In this document: piece after piece, positions 20,783 to 30,490 of the stretch
How positions within the stretch are numbered: the first letter of the stretch is position 1
Layout: the number at the start of each line of letters is the position of its first letter
Assembly: GCA_049487715.1 (NCBI GenBank)
Contig: CP150554.1
Coordinates: forward strand, 372,001 to 436,000
Source of the DNA: Pycnococcus provasolii
Taxonomy: Eukaryota; Chlorophyta; Pseudoscourfieldiophyceae; Pseudoscourfieldiales
Length of the DNA: 64,000 nt
Reading direction: 5' to 3'
Made by a program: the position numbers and the translations under genes
Notes under the pieces: generated by a model
What the model was told of the DNA's origin: nothing
Database searches by the model: none
The model's input: the letters and a program-made list of their open reading frames with translations, nothing else

Positions 20783-23700
20783 ATGAGAAGGACAAGTAGT
20801 GGCAGTTCCGGCAATGGTGGTGGTGATGACGATGCAAGTCCCAACGACGAGCAGCCAACAACGATCTCAGCAGATCGATTCGAGCGGTTCATGAAGGACT
20901 CGTACGTCGCACACGACGTTCCGTTCGGGGACCCGAGGGCGAGCATGAAGCACGTCGCGATCACGACGACGGTCCCCACGTCATCGTCAGAGAAAGGAGA
21001 CGCATCGCGATGGCACGACGTTATTGACGCGGCGGTTCGCGAAGTATATAATCGGAAAAACAGCTTCAGAAACATTCTCACGCAAGGGCAGAAGGGTACG
21101 AGTGCCTATGACAGCGCGTGTGGTGCCGGTGGCGTGAAGCGAAATACGAGTGTGCACTGGCTTGCAACCGACGAGTGCTGGATAGAATTACACCGCCGTG
21201 TTGGCGACGACGTTGTCGCGGCTCTTCTTACGAAGTGCGCCGTCTTCACGCCCGCTGCCACGGGCGATGACCACAAAGGCGTTGGCGTGCTGGTGCAGCT
21301 CACGGGTCAGTCGATCGGCGAACGGTGGAATACGATGCGTCTTGACCAGAAACGAAATGCGCTGGCCGCAAAGACGACGAAGAGGAGACGGCGCAGCGCA
21401 TCGAATGTGCGCAAGCGCAAGGATCGCGATGATGATGACAATGCGAAACAGATTCATGCTCAACCAAGCACGAAGCGGCGTCGCGCGCACGACCACGACA
21501 CGCCTCACTCGCGCAGAGCAGTCTCGGTCCCACACGTAATGGCACGCCCGAAGCAGAAAAAGGAGCAGAAGTGGAAGAAGGGCTGTGGGAAAAGCCATGC
21601 CGAACCTTCGGTTGCCGGATTTGGACGGAACGCCAACGTTCAACGTTACATGCGGCATTTCAGTTCCAAGCCCGGCTTTCCATCCGCTCATGTGCTGAAC
21701 CGCTTTCCCGCCACGCCGCATGGAGGCTCGTGCCTTCTGGACCACATCGTGCAACTTCACGCATCTCAAGCGAATCACACATCAAGGACTGGGACGTCGG
21801 TCGCACTCGTGGCTCTGAACAAATCACAAAAGGCGCGCCTGCGGCGTTCCTACAGAGGACTACCGGCGATGTTGTGCACCCTGCTTCGTAACCATGCGAA
21901 GCTCAAGCTGGAGAACGCGTACGGAAAGCTGCTTACACACCACTGCCCACCGATGGCCAAGGACGCGATCGAATGCAGTCCAAGCCAAGAGACTTCGACG
22001 CTCGCTTTGACACCCACGCCGAATCAGGGTGGAACTCAGGACCATTCCCACGCTTTCTCACCAACGCCGTCGATGTCAGTGCCGACAGTCACGCCGACAC
22101 CGCATTGGGCCGGTGTCGGCGTGACCACGGAGCGCCGGGAAGCGCTTCGCGACGAAATTAGAAAGCTACTTGCATCCACAACGTCCCATGCCTCTGTGAC
22201 AGCTTTTGTGGACAGTGTACTTCGAAGGCTCTTACCACGCGAAATCCTCGGAACGTCTTACAACTTTCGCATTCTGCGTGGCACAATTCGACGCGCGGTG
22301 GCACTGCGTCGTTTCGAGTCTCTGCCCCTCCATAGCTGCCTAAAGAAGCTAAAGCTCTCACACATCGCGTGGCTTCGCTACATAGCGCCGCGCGGTGCGA
22401 AGCCCCGGGATACGACGCCAGCTTTTAAGGCTGCGCAGCACCGACGAATCAGCGCCGTGTTGCACTGGATCATGGCAGATCTTGTGTCACGGCTTCTCTA
22501 CGGACATTTCTACATGACCGAAACCCAGGCTACGTCGCACCGCCTGCTCTTCTACCGAAAGCCTGTTTGGGCACGATTACAGGCTCTGTTCTCAGAAGCA
22601 ATTCGTAGGTACGGCGGCGCCCCTGATATTGAGGATGTATTCCCTAATGACGTGCCATCGGACGAAGCTGTGGCTGCATACGGCAAGGCGTCAGCCATGG
22701 CGATCGAAGCGGCCAGTCAGGCGAAGGAACTCACACCAGTTGCTTCGCTTGCATCTGCGGAGACGACGCCCACCGTGCGGTCACGATCCACGCATGTGGA
22801 TACGCCAAAGACTTCTAACAAGTCAAGCGCGAAGAAGAAGCTCTTCGCCAATCTGCCTTTGGACAAATCTGCGCGCCGTGCGCGTCACCCTCGGATGTAT
22901 TTGCGAATACCAGCCAATCGTGCGATGTCTATGCTCTCCGATGGCCAAAGTGTGGGCACTGCAAAGATTCGCCTTCTGCCGAAGCGCGGTACACTGCGCA
23001 TCATCTCAAATTTGAGATCATGCTCTCGCGCGGCGTTTCGATGCACAGACCCAAAAGGCAAGCATGATTCGTTGCACCTGCGAAAGTCTAATGCGCTTCG
23101 CCGCAAAGCAGGTGACAATAAGCAGAAGCAGAACGAAAATTGGATTTACGCCAATTGGAACAAAAAGTCCGTCAACTTCAAATTACGTGATCTGCACGCG
23201 GTGCTGCAATACGAGGCATTTGAACGCCACGCAGATCGACCTGGAATGCACCCTCTCCTCGGTGCGACGGTGCTCACAAGACGCGCCACACACCGAAAGG
23301 TGGCAGCATATTTAGCTCAGATGAGGAACGGCGTCGATGCCGCGGCTAATGCTACCAAGGTTGGGGCTGCCGATGCAGTGCCGTCTCTGAGCACGCGCCA
23401 GGTTGACGGCAGTGACCAGACGCGCGAGACGAGCGACGGCGAGGATGATATTATGATCACCCCGTTGTATCCGCCAGCGCTGACGGCGACAACTCCTGAC
23501 ATGGATCCATCACCTGGCCCCAAATCTGAGGCGGGCACGAAATCGTTCATCATCTCGGTCGACTTCAAGAATGCATTTGACTCCATCCCGCACGAAACAC
23601 TTGTGCAACACGTGATTGAAAATCCGAGCGTCATTGCAAGCAGTGAATATTGCTGCGTGAATTATAAGCGCATCGAATCGTTGGCCGATAATCTACGTGT

Positions 23701-24991
23701 GTCTTCGCGAACAGGCTCTGTGCCATCTGACGTTGCGTTGGGTCACCCGGCGGACGTCGACATGGAATCCACAAGGCGCGCTGGACTGGGATTTGGGCAC
23801 ATCATTCACTCAGTTGGGTCCGCCGTTGACGCCCACCATCGCGAGGATGGAATCCTGGAGGATGATCGACTACATCGGCGCGCACTCAGGCGACGATCAG
23901 TGTACATCGATGATGGCAAACCCAAGGAAGTGACGCGACAGAATCTGATCAAGCTTCTCAAGAGGCACGTGACGGGAAATCTACTTTGTCTTGGCAAGCG
24001 ATGGTTTCTCCAGAGTCGCGGAATCCCGCAGGGCAGTTCGATATCGACACTACTCTGTTGCCTCTACTACGGACATATGGAGAATGAAATTCTGCCGGAT
24101 GGCATGGAGATGCAGCATGATAAGCAGGTGGCGGACGTTGTCACGCCGACGGCTGGGGCATCCACTTCGGATAGCGTCAAGCCAACTTCGCTCATGCTTC
24201 GCATGGTGGACGACACGCTGTTCATGAGCGTATCTCGCGCCGAGGCAGAGGCCCACCTCAAGCTGCTTTCCAACGGGTCGCTCAAAGAGACGTGGAACTG
24301 TACAATTAATCACGCGAAGACGAAGCTCAACTTTGACTTTGAATCTTTGCCTCGAAATGAGGTGGTCGATGGACGTGGCTTTTGCTTCGTGCCGTGGTGC
24401 GGCCTTCTCTTTCGCAGCGACACACTGGAGGTTCAGGCTGATTACAGCCGTTGGGCTCGTAATCTGGATTCCTCTCTGACGGTAAATTACGCGAAACCAG
24501 GTTTCGGACTTATTCGCCGGCTAAAGCAGTACATTGAGCCGCGCATGCTGCACATTCTGTTCGACCCGCACGTCAACTCGGCAGAAACGTTGCGACTAAA
24601 CACATTTCAGCTTTACCTATACTGCGCGTTAAAGGTACTGGCCTACACCGATTGGCTCGGCTCGGCGCACACTGCCGCATTCTTGTTTCGCGTGCTCGTG
24701 CCTTTCATGAGTAGCATGGTGCTTCGTACGATTCGCATCCGCTACGGCGTTGACCTCAGCTATGTCGAGAACCAGTATCTCTGCCTGAAGGCTGTGCGAC
24801 GCGTCGTCGTGCTTAGGCAGGCAAGGCGGAGGCTAGCGCGCAAGAAGGCTGACCACCTTGCAACGCTCTTGCGCCACATCGATCGCACGATGCAGGCGAA
24901 GTCGTTTGCGAAGTTCAAGTCTCAAAAGGAGAAGACGCGACTGAGCGATATCACGAGTGGACGTCGGTCAACCTTTGTGTATGATATGTAA
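20783..24991 (+). CDS. TERT: Telomerase reverse transcriptase (TERT)
   Basis: Catalytic subunit of telomerase, 1402 residues, intron-free here. TEN domain: WIELHRRVGDDVVAALLTKC near residue 132. TRBD: LLPREILGTSYNF...RRAVALRRFESL, then the T motif GHFYMTETQATSHRLLFYRK near 575. RT motifs 1/2: RLLPKRGTLRIISNL near 730, followed by an insertion (IFD) with LLGATVLTR. Motif A: SVDFKNAFDSIPHETL near 926. Motif B': SRGIPQGSSISTLLCCLYYG near 1080. Motif C: LRMVDDTLF near 1140. Motif D: INHAKTKLNF. Motif E: WCGLLFRSDTLEVQADYS. All three catalytic Asp are present. A thumb domain follows. Linkers are long, making it larger than human TERT. ATG 20783 is chosen because the upstream TTG start is weak. Confidence 0.97.
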   Translation: MRRTSSGSSGNGGGDDDASPNDEQPTTISADRFERFMKDSYVAHDVPFGDPRASMKHVAITTTVPTSSSEKGDASRWHDVIDAAVREVYNRKNSFRNILTQGQKGTSAYDSACGAGGVKRNTSVHWLATDECWIELHRRVGDDVVAALLTKCAVFTPAATGDDHKGVGVLVQLTGQSIGERWNTMRLDQKRNALAAKTTKRRRRSASNVRKRKDRDDDDNAKQIHAQPSTKRRRAHDHDTPHSRRAVSVPHVMARPKQKKEQKWKKGCGKSHAEPSVAGFGRNANVQRYMRHFSSKPGFPSAHVLNRFPATPHGGSCLLDHIVQLHASQANHTSRTGTSVALVALNKSQKARLRRSYRGLPAMLCTLLRNHAKLKLENAYGKLLTHHCPPMAKDAIECSPSQETSTLALTPTPNQGGTQDHSHAFSPTPSMSVPTVTPTPHWAGVGVTTERREALRDEIRKLLASTTSHASVTAFVDSVLRRLLPREILGTSYNFRILRGTIRRAVALRRFESLPLHSCLKKLKLSHIAWLRYIAPRGAKPRDTTPAFKAAQHRRISAVLHWIMADLVSRLLYGHFYMTETQATSHRLLFYRKPVWARLQALFSEAIRRYGGAPDIEDVFPNDVPSDEAVAAYGKASAMAIEAASQAKELTPVASLASAETTPTVRSRSTHVDTPKTSNKSSAKKKLFANLPLDKSARRARHPRMYLRIPANRAMSMLSDGQSVGTAKIRLLPKRGTLRIISNLRSCSRAAFRCTDPKGKHDSLHLRKSNALRRKAGDNKQKQNENWIYANWNKKSVNFKLRDLHAVLQYEAFERHADRPGMHPLLGATVLTRRATHRKVAAYLAQMRNGVDAAANATKVGAADAVPSLSTRQVDGSDQTRETSDGEDDIMITPLYPPALTATTPDMDPSPGPKSEAGTKSFIISVDFKNAFDSIPHETLVQHVIENPSVIASSEYCCVNYKRIESLADNLRVSSRTGSVPSDVALGHPADVDMESTRRAGLGFGHIIHSVGSAVDAHHREDGILEDDRLHRRALRRRSVYIDDGKPKEVTRQNLIKLLKRHVTGNLLCLGKRWFLQSRGIPQGSSISTLLCCLYYGHMENEILPDGMEMQHDKQVADVVTPTAGASTSDSVKPTSLMLRMVDDTLFMSVSRAEAEAHLKLLSNGSLKETWNCTINHAKTKLNFDFESLPRNEVVDGRGFCFVPWCGLLFRSDTLEVQADYSRWARNLDSSLTVNYAKPGFGLIRRLKQYIEPRMLHILFDPHVNSAETLRLNTFQLYLYCALKVLAYTDWLGSAHTAAFLFRVLVPFMSSMVLRTIRIRYGVDLSYVENQYLCLKAVRRVVVLRQARRRLARKKADHLATLLRHIDRTMQAKSFAKFKSQKEKTRLSDITSGRRSTFVYDM

Positions 24992-25426
24992 ATGATTGTA
25001 CCTATAGTTAAGAAATCCAAGAACAAGGTGGTCAAGACTCCCTTGGAACCATGTGAAATCATGTGCGGAAGGGGAAGGAGAGGGAAATATCTCACTGTTG
25101 TGAATAAGAGTAAACTTTAAAGTTTAGTCTATCAACACCAACCATTCCACCAACCATTTTTGGCGGAATGGCTCCCCTGAATTTCAGATTCTCTCCGGAT
25201 TCGTTCCGATCCCTTTTTTGATTTTTCCATCAGAAAGAAAGACTTGTCACTTGTGTTTCTTTCGGCGCATCAATCACAATCAGCTCGCAAGCATCACGTC
25301 ACATGTGTGGTGCATCTTTTGATTGAGCGATGCACGGTCGACTTTTGAAGTGCACCTGTATTGTGTGTTAGCGTATAATATAGTAGTGTGACAGTGCACA
25401 ATACCCTTCATAGTTAAGGTTAGTCT
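24992..25426. other. Intergenic region TERT to glycosyltransferase
   Basis: AT-richer than the genes; nothing coding is supported. It contains a 7-bp inverted repeat CCATTCC...GGAATGG at about 25143-25172, a weak signal. Confidence 0.5.
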
Positions 25427-27553
25427 ATGCATACTCATGCACGTGGGTGGTGGTGGTGGTGGCACCATCATGCACGTGACCTGAGCTTCGTGATTTTCGC
25501 GAAGAGAATGCGGTGGTGGGCACTTGCACTTGCATGCCTCGTATCCGTAGCATCCTTCACGAGTGTGTCTGTGGTGATCTCGAAGGGGCACGCAAAGAAT
25601 ATAGGTGGTCACGCTGACGCCGCAGCCTTGCGCGCATCGCAGTATTATTCAAGAGATTCGCCGTCATACAGAGTGGTGAGGCCAGCTTCTCCAGCAGACC
25701 CGAACCAACAACAACTTCACGAACCGGCTCGTCTGCCAAACACAAGAGAATTGATTACACATACGCTTAACAGAGCAGGGAGGTCGTTCGATCTCGCCAC
25801 ACCAGCCGTGCAGATACAAGACAACACTGCGCAGCAAGTGAAATCGAGATGGAAACCTCTGTCAAGCTTTGCTGAACTTCGAAAAATGAGCGAACAGCTT
25901 GTCGCTTTTGAGAAACAACAGAAGGATGACATCAACAACAAACTGCGCGAGGCGATCGAACAAAGCACACGTCACGCGCCCCTCTACACACGGCAACGGC
26001 GCGACATCGATCTTTCAATACAAATACAGTATGCAAACAATAGATGCGAGGCGGCACGCAGACGCGCTGCGCAAACGCATGAACCGCGCGTCGCGTTCGT
26101 GATGACAACATCGTTGGATGGACTCGACCTTGCGAAGGACCTGATACCGCAGCTCATTTATCACGCGGAAGTTGGCGTCGGAGACACGTTCATCTTCTAC
26201 GACGCACCAAAGACGCCGCGTTACCAATCAGCACGCGACCTGCTTCAGAGCCTGCACAGCTGCGTGCACTTCGTCGACACCGCATTCGAGGACCGGCGTG
26301 GCAAAAATGAGGGCCGCTGGGTCCCGATGGAGAGCTACGAGTGGCGTCGCCAGCGGCTGTGGAATCACCCCGACCTGCAGTGGTTCCGCACGGACGAATA
26401 CGGCGTGCGTTGGGAACGCGTCGTGGGGCGTGCGCCGCACTCGCCCACAGGCTGGATTAGCAACATGACCATGTCCGCCTTCGCGGTGGCGTACCATTCG
26501 CCTCAGCCACGGTATGGCAGTTTCAGAGTCATGATCAAGCTATGCTTCAACGCTCAAGAGGCGATAGCAATGGCGATCGAAAGAAACATATCCCTCATTG
26601 CGTTGCATGACAATGACGAGCTGTACTATCCGTCATGGCCTGGTGGCCTTGGCGGAGTGACGTCACCTCTGTCACGATGGAACGTTCAGCAGAGCATTGC
26701 GAGGGTGAAGATGTTCCTGCGGGCGAGCGAGGGGAGCACGCCGCTTGTCGGACGAGATCCGCCACTTGCTGCGGATGTTCTACCCATAGGTTGGTCCAGC
26801 GAGCGTCGCGGGACGTTCTCTATCCCTCGCGCTTTGCAGGATGCGCTCGTCAAGCAGCCAAATGGCAGGTTTATTCGGCAGATCCAAATATTGAATCACC
26901 AGCACAAGGTGCTTTGGGCAAACGGATACGAGAAACGCTTTGAGGAGTCTAACTTGTTTGTGCGAGGTGTGCACTTCCGTCCGAAGTGCAAGACGACGGA
27001 TACTGTCACGCACCTGTGCAAGTGTGACAACTATACGAAGTGCAACATGTGGCTTCCACCCAACCATCTAGGTATGAATTTGTACTCGAACGGCAAGCCG
27101 TTTGGCGTTGTGGCCGCTGATCTTCAGATTCTTGGTATTCATAGTTTCACCGTGTCAGATCCCAGCGGTGTGCCGTGGCGAGTACGCTACCTTCAAGCGC
27201 ATGAGGTGTACATGCATCCGGACGTCGCGTTGCTGCACTACCCGTACGCAAACGTGGCGGAGGTTTCATCCAGAGCTCACAGATTTGGCTGTGAAACGGG
27301 CTTGGATCCGGAAAGTCCGCGCCTGCCTTATGAGAATGTCGCGAGTTGCTTCACATTTCCCATCGACTTCACGTCGTACGCGACGGCGAGAATGAATGCA
27401 ACGGGCGTGCCTGATTTCTTTAGGAATTCCATCGCCGTCCCTCCTTGGGAGGCGTACGATTTGTTTCAGCGTGGTTATTATCTAACGATTCCTGAGCCGG
27501 CGGCCATTATACAAGTCGCTCACGCGCGTATGCGTGCTCATGCAAGGAATTAA
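25427..27553 (+). CDS. Putative Golgi glycosyltransferase (GT92/DUF23-like)
   Basis: 708 residues with a type II topology. A short His/Trp-rich N-terminus is followed by one membrane segment (WWALALACLVSVASFTSVS, about residues 27-50), a stem, and a lumenal domain. AFVMTTSLDGLDLAKDLIPQ and IYHAEVGVGDTFIFYD near residues 224-265 resemble the nucleotide-sugar-binding start of glycosyltransferases that work on glycans. LIALHDNDELYYP near residue 395 supplies a DxDE-like acidic motif. The downstream Cys-rich part (CKTTDTVTHLCKCDNYTKC) is probably disulfide-bonded. The exact family and sugar are uncertain. It lies downstream of TERT on the same strand. Confidence 0.6.
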   Translation: MHTHARGWWWWWHHHARDLSFVIFAKRMRWWALALACLVSVASFTSVSVVISKGHAKNIGGHADAAALRASQYYSRDSPSYRVVRPASPADPNQQQLHEPARLPNTRELITHTLNRAGRSFDLATPAVQIQDNTAQQVKSRWKPLSSFAELRKMSEQLVAFEKQQKDDINNKLREAIEQSTRHAPLYTRQRRDIDLSIQIQYANNRCEAARRRAAQTHEPRVAFVMTTSLDGLDLAKDLIPQLIYHAEVGVGDTFIFYDAPKTPRYQSARDLLQSLHSCVHFVDTAFEDRRGKNEGRWVPMESYEWRRQRLWNHPDLQWFRTDEYGVRWERVVGRAPHSPTGWISNMTMSAFAVAYHSPQPRYGSFRVMIKLCFNAQEAIAMAIERNISLIALHDNDELYYPSWPGGLGGVTSPLSRWNVQQSIARVKMFLRASEGSTPLVGRDPPLAADVLPIGWSSERRGTFSIPRALQDALVKQPNGRFIRQIQILNHQHKVLWANGYEKRFEESNLFVRGVHFRPKCKTTDTVTHLCKCDNYTKCNMWLPPNHLGMNLYSNGKPFGVVAADLQILGIHSFTVSDPSGVPWRVRYLQAHEVYMHPDVALLHYPYANVAEVSSRAHRFGCETGLDPESPRLPYENVASCFTFPIDFTSYATARMNATGVPDFFRNSIAVPPWEAYDLFQRGYYLTIPEPAAIIQVAHARMRAHARN

Positions 27554-27851
27554 AATTGAAAAATATACTGTAAAATTGTAGCACTACAGAGGTACTTTTA
27601 CACTTATAGAGGTGTCCTGAGTAGAAGAGAGCAGAGCAAGCTCTATGCGTTCTACGTAAGTGTAATCCGTGACCGGTGCTGCGCGCGTGCTGCGCTGTCT
27701 AGCGGTAGGCACGGTAAGGAGGAATGAGCCGGGAGTCTTATTGTCGCGCGAAATGGATCCGGGGTTCTGGGGTTCCGGTGTGCATCCAGGCCCCCCAATC
27801 AATCCTCCTCCCACCAAACAAAAAAAACTGGTCACAAACAAAAAGTTGGCC

Positions 27852-28757
27852 ATGCCGTCGGCGTCGTCGGCACTGGCGTCGGCGTGTCGACGCTGCAGCC
27901 GTATGCGCACACAACGCACCAACGCCTGCGGTGAACCTGGCAAGCAGTGTATGAGCCACAAGGACAAACTTTTATGGAAACGCCGGGTCGTGCTCGCCCA
28001 GCTGGCGAACGCACCAAGCGCATACATCGCGCTCTCTTCTGGGGCGTCGTTGGCGGCGCCGGGAACTTCTTCATATGCCGAATCTAACTCAAGTTCAAGG
28101 GAAGAAGTTGTTCGCACTCTATACGACGATTACAGCGCAACATACGACAACCTCGACGGATCGCAAGTTGCGGACGCATTTGGATTCCCGGAAATGAGAA
28201 CACAACTGCTCGCCATGGCGAGCGGAAACGTGCTTGAAATTGGCGTCGGAACGGGCTTGAATATGCCCTTCTACGATGCCAAGAATTTGGAAAGCTTCAC
28301 GGGTGTCGACATCTCGCAAGGCATGCTTGACGTTGCCGCTAACAGGGCGAACAACGTGCTAGGTGGCGTCAAGGATGTGCGTCTCGTGCGTGCAGACGCC
28401 ACTGAGCCGCTTGCAGGACCGCTTGCACGGCGGACGTTTGACACAGTCGTCGACACCTTCTCGCTGTGCGTCATCCCCGAACCTGTCAAGGCGTTACGTG
28501 AAATGCGCGGTGCCCTCAACCAAGGTGGACGCATGCTTCTGCTCGAACACACGAAAGCGAAGAATGCGGCGCTGGGATGGTACCAGGATGCCACCGCGGA
28601 CATCATTGCCGGAGGCGGCGACGGTGGAACAGGAAAGGGGTGCAGATGGAATGATGACGTGGAGGCGATGCTCAAAAGCGTCGAAGGTGTCGTCATCGAG
28701 CGAGTCGATCGCAAACTAGGTGGCACCGTGTCGCTCATTGTTGCACGCGCAGTATAA
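27852..28757 (+). CDS. SAM-dependent methyltransferase (Coq5/UbiE-like), probably organellar
   Basis: 301 residues from ATG 27852. The first ~80 residues are rich in Ser, Ala and Arg (MPSASSALASACRRCSRMRT) and look like a plastid or mitochondrial targeting peptide. A class I methyltransferase domain follows, with motif I VLEIGVGTGLN, acidic SAM-ribose residue in FTGVDISQGML, motif III-like VRADATEP, and motif IV DTVVDTFSLCVIP; RMLLLEHTK is the motif V/VI region. Substrate is unknown. The frame is open upstream to 27669 but without an ATG. It converges with the lipase gene (61-base gap). Confidence 0.8.
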   Translation: MPSASSALASACRRCSRMRTQRTNACGEPGKQCMSHKDKLLWKRRVVLAQLANAPSAYIALSSGASLAAPGTSSYAESNSSSREEVVRTLYDDYSATYDNLDGSQVADAFGFPEMRTQLLAMASGNVLEIGVGTGLNMPFYDAKNLESFTGVDISQGMLDVAANRANNVLGGVKDVRLVRADATEPLAGPLARRTFDTVVDTFSLCVIPEPVKALREMRGALNQGGRMLLLEHTKAKNAALGWYQDATADIIAGGGDGGTGKGCRWNDDVEAMLKSVEGVVIERVDRKLGGTVSLIVARAV

Positions 28758-28818
28758 TATATTTGTCAACGAAAGTAACAGCGCTTATTACAAAATTAAA
28801 ATCACCGAGCCTTTGTTC

Positions 28819-29922
28819 TCACAGCCTTGGATTCGGCGCTGTCAGGCGCCGCGAGCTCCACGACACGATCGTATTCAACACAGCCTGCCTCTCCGGCTCA
28901 TGAAGCATCGTGTGGTACAGACCCTCGAAACGCTTCATCTCCTTATCCATGCTCCCGCAGTTCGCGACGAATCTCTCCACCGCCGATATGCTCGTGCAGT
29001 GATCTGACGTTCCGTGCAGTGCAAGCAGCGGAACTTCGAATTGTGGCGTGAGCGCAACGAGCGCGCGGAAGGCGCTGAGGACTTCTTGTCCCGTTCGTGC
29101 CTTGGTGTTGCCGACGGTGTTGAGCGGGTCGTTTACGTAGTCTTTCACCATCTCCGGATCTTTCGACATGTCTTCCGGCCGCACGGCGGGAACGATTTCA
29201 AGAGAGGGCGTGAGCATGCTGAGCAGCGCGCCAATCTGCGCCTGAAATTTCAGTGTGAGCGTCCACTCGACGTCGAGCGCCGCGGACGTGAGCACGACGC
29301 CTCCTCTTTGAAACCGCGCCTGGTTGCGCAGGGCAACGTACGTCGCAATTAAGCCTCCCATGCTCTGCCCGTGCACGAAGACGGGGCTACCTGGCGGCGC
29401 CTTTGTCGTGGACACGGCGTACTCGACAAAGGCGCAGGCGTCTTCGATCCAGTCTTCGAACTTTTCGCAGTAAGCCCTCGGTCCGTCGCTTCGTCCGTGT
29501 CCCGAGAGGTCGCCCGTGACGACGTCGAGTTGCGTCGTTTCGTCGTTGGCGAGTGTGGTGAGAAGTTCTCCGTATCTTGAGCAGTGTTCCCCCAGTCCGT
29601 GTATGAATACGTAGACACCTCTGGGCGTGATATTGCTTGTCGCTGCCGGCGCGATGCGCTGCACGTACAGCCGATTTTGTTTGAGCTTTTGTGACGACGA
29701 ATTTGTTTTTGCTGCCGTGTTATTCTCTGCGTTTGTCGTTACTTTCCCAAGCAGGCGTGCGTGCTGCGTGGCTGGCGACGACGACGTAGGCTTGGGTGCA
29801 TATACGGGTGCGGGTAGGAAAATCGCAGATGCGTGAGGTATGGCAGCGGATGCTGCTTCTTCCCCAGATGAAGCATTGGCAGAAGAAGCAGATGAAGAAG
29901 CAGGCACTGACGAAGACGCCAT
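28819..29922 (-). CDS. Monoacylglycerol lipase-like alpha/beta hydrolase
   Basis: 367 residues. Serine hydrolase of the MGL/lysophospholipase family. The oxyanion motif is FIHGLGEHCSRY, the nucleophile elbow is HGQSMGGL, the acidic residue is in LALHGTSDHCTS and the His in GLYHTMLHEP. A disordered Ser/Ala-rich N-terminus of about 95 residues precedes the fold. The start is ATG 29922; the upstream extension to 30084 begins with TTG only. Likely cleaves monoacylglycerols or lysophospholipids, inferred from family. Confidence 0.88.
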   Translation of the reverse strand: MASSSVPASSSASSANASSGEEAASAAIPHASAIFLPAPVYAPKPTSSSPATQHARLLGKVTTNAENNTAAKTNSSSQKLKQNRLYVQRIAPAATSNITPRGVYVFIHGLGEHCSRYGELLTTLANDETTQLDVVTGDLSGHGRSDGPRAYCEKFEDWIEDACAFVEYAVSTTKAPPGSPVFVHGQSMGGLIATYVALRNQARFQRGGVVLTSAALDVEWTLTLKFQAQIGALLSMLTPSLEIVPAVRPEDMSKDPEMVKDYVNDPLNTVGNTKARTGQEVLSAFRALVALTPQFEVPLLALHGTSDHCTSISAVERFVANCGSMDKEMKRFEGLYHTMLHEPERQAVLNTIVSWSSRRLTAPNPRL

Positions 29923-30254
29923 GATGACTGACAGTCTTGACAATGAAGAACGAGAACGAGAACGACAGAAAAGAGAGTGACTGGGATTCGTAAAATGATA
30001 CACCGCAAGACGACTACTAAGCGCACTACTCCTACAACTACTCTTATTATACGTATAAGAAGGAATCGTGAGCCGTGAGAACAACCCTGTGGAGCCTAAT
30101 AAGTAAGAAGGAATAGTGAGAGCTCCGGAGCCGCCACGGCAATGATGAAGCAGGATCGGCCCAACACCTCAACAGGCGCGTCGTCCCCTGGAACAAACTC
30201 TTTTAAGTTAACTCTGTGGAGGTCGACCGATCCCAGGGGAAACGCAGACTCTCC

Positions 30255-30393
30255 GGTTAGGGTTTTTAAAAGAATGGGTTAGGGTTTTAGGGGTTACTGG
30301 GTTAGGGTTACTGGGTTAGGGTTTTTAAAAGAATGGGTTTAGGGTTTACTGGGTTAGGGTTACTGGGTTAGGGTTTCACAATGGGTTAGGGTT
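30255..30393 (+). repeat. Degenerate TTAGGG-containing higher-order repeat
   Basis: About ten TTAGGG cores are separated by variable T/G-rich spacers. A longer module, GGGTTAGGGTTTTTAAAAGAATGGGTT, occurs at about 30254-30280 and again at about 30313-30340, and GGGTTAGGGTTACT occurs several times. It lies in the divergent region 29923-30490 between lipase and CWC27, about 100 bases before the CWC27 ATG. The rest of that region is T/G-rich near the ATG, with no other feature. Confidence 0.9.
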
Positions 30394-30490
30394 CTTGGTG
30401 GTGGCTCTTGGTTGGGTTAGGTAGTTTGGTTTTGGTTTGGGTATTCAATTTTTTTTGTGGTCATTTTAGTGGTTTTTATTAGTCGTAGGT

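Noticed and set aside
20358-20786. Upstream open frame as a first TERT exon
   Set aside because: Low-complexity Gln/Val repeats, telomere repeat at its start, no splice donor found, and TERT already has a full TEN domain from 20783.
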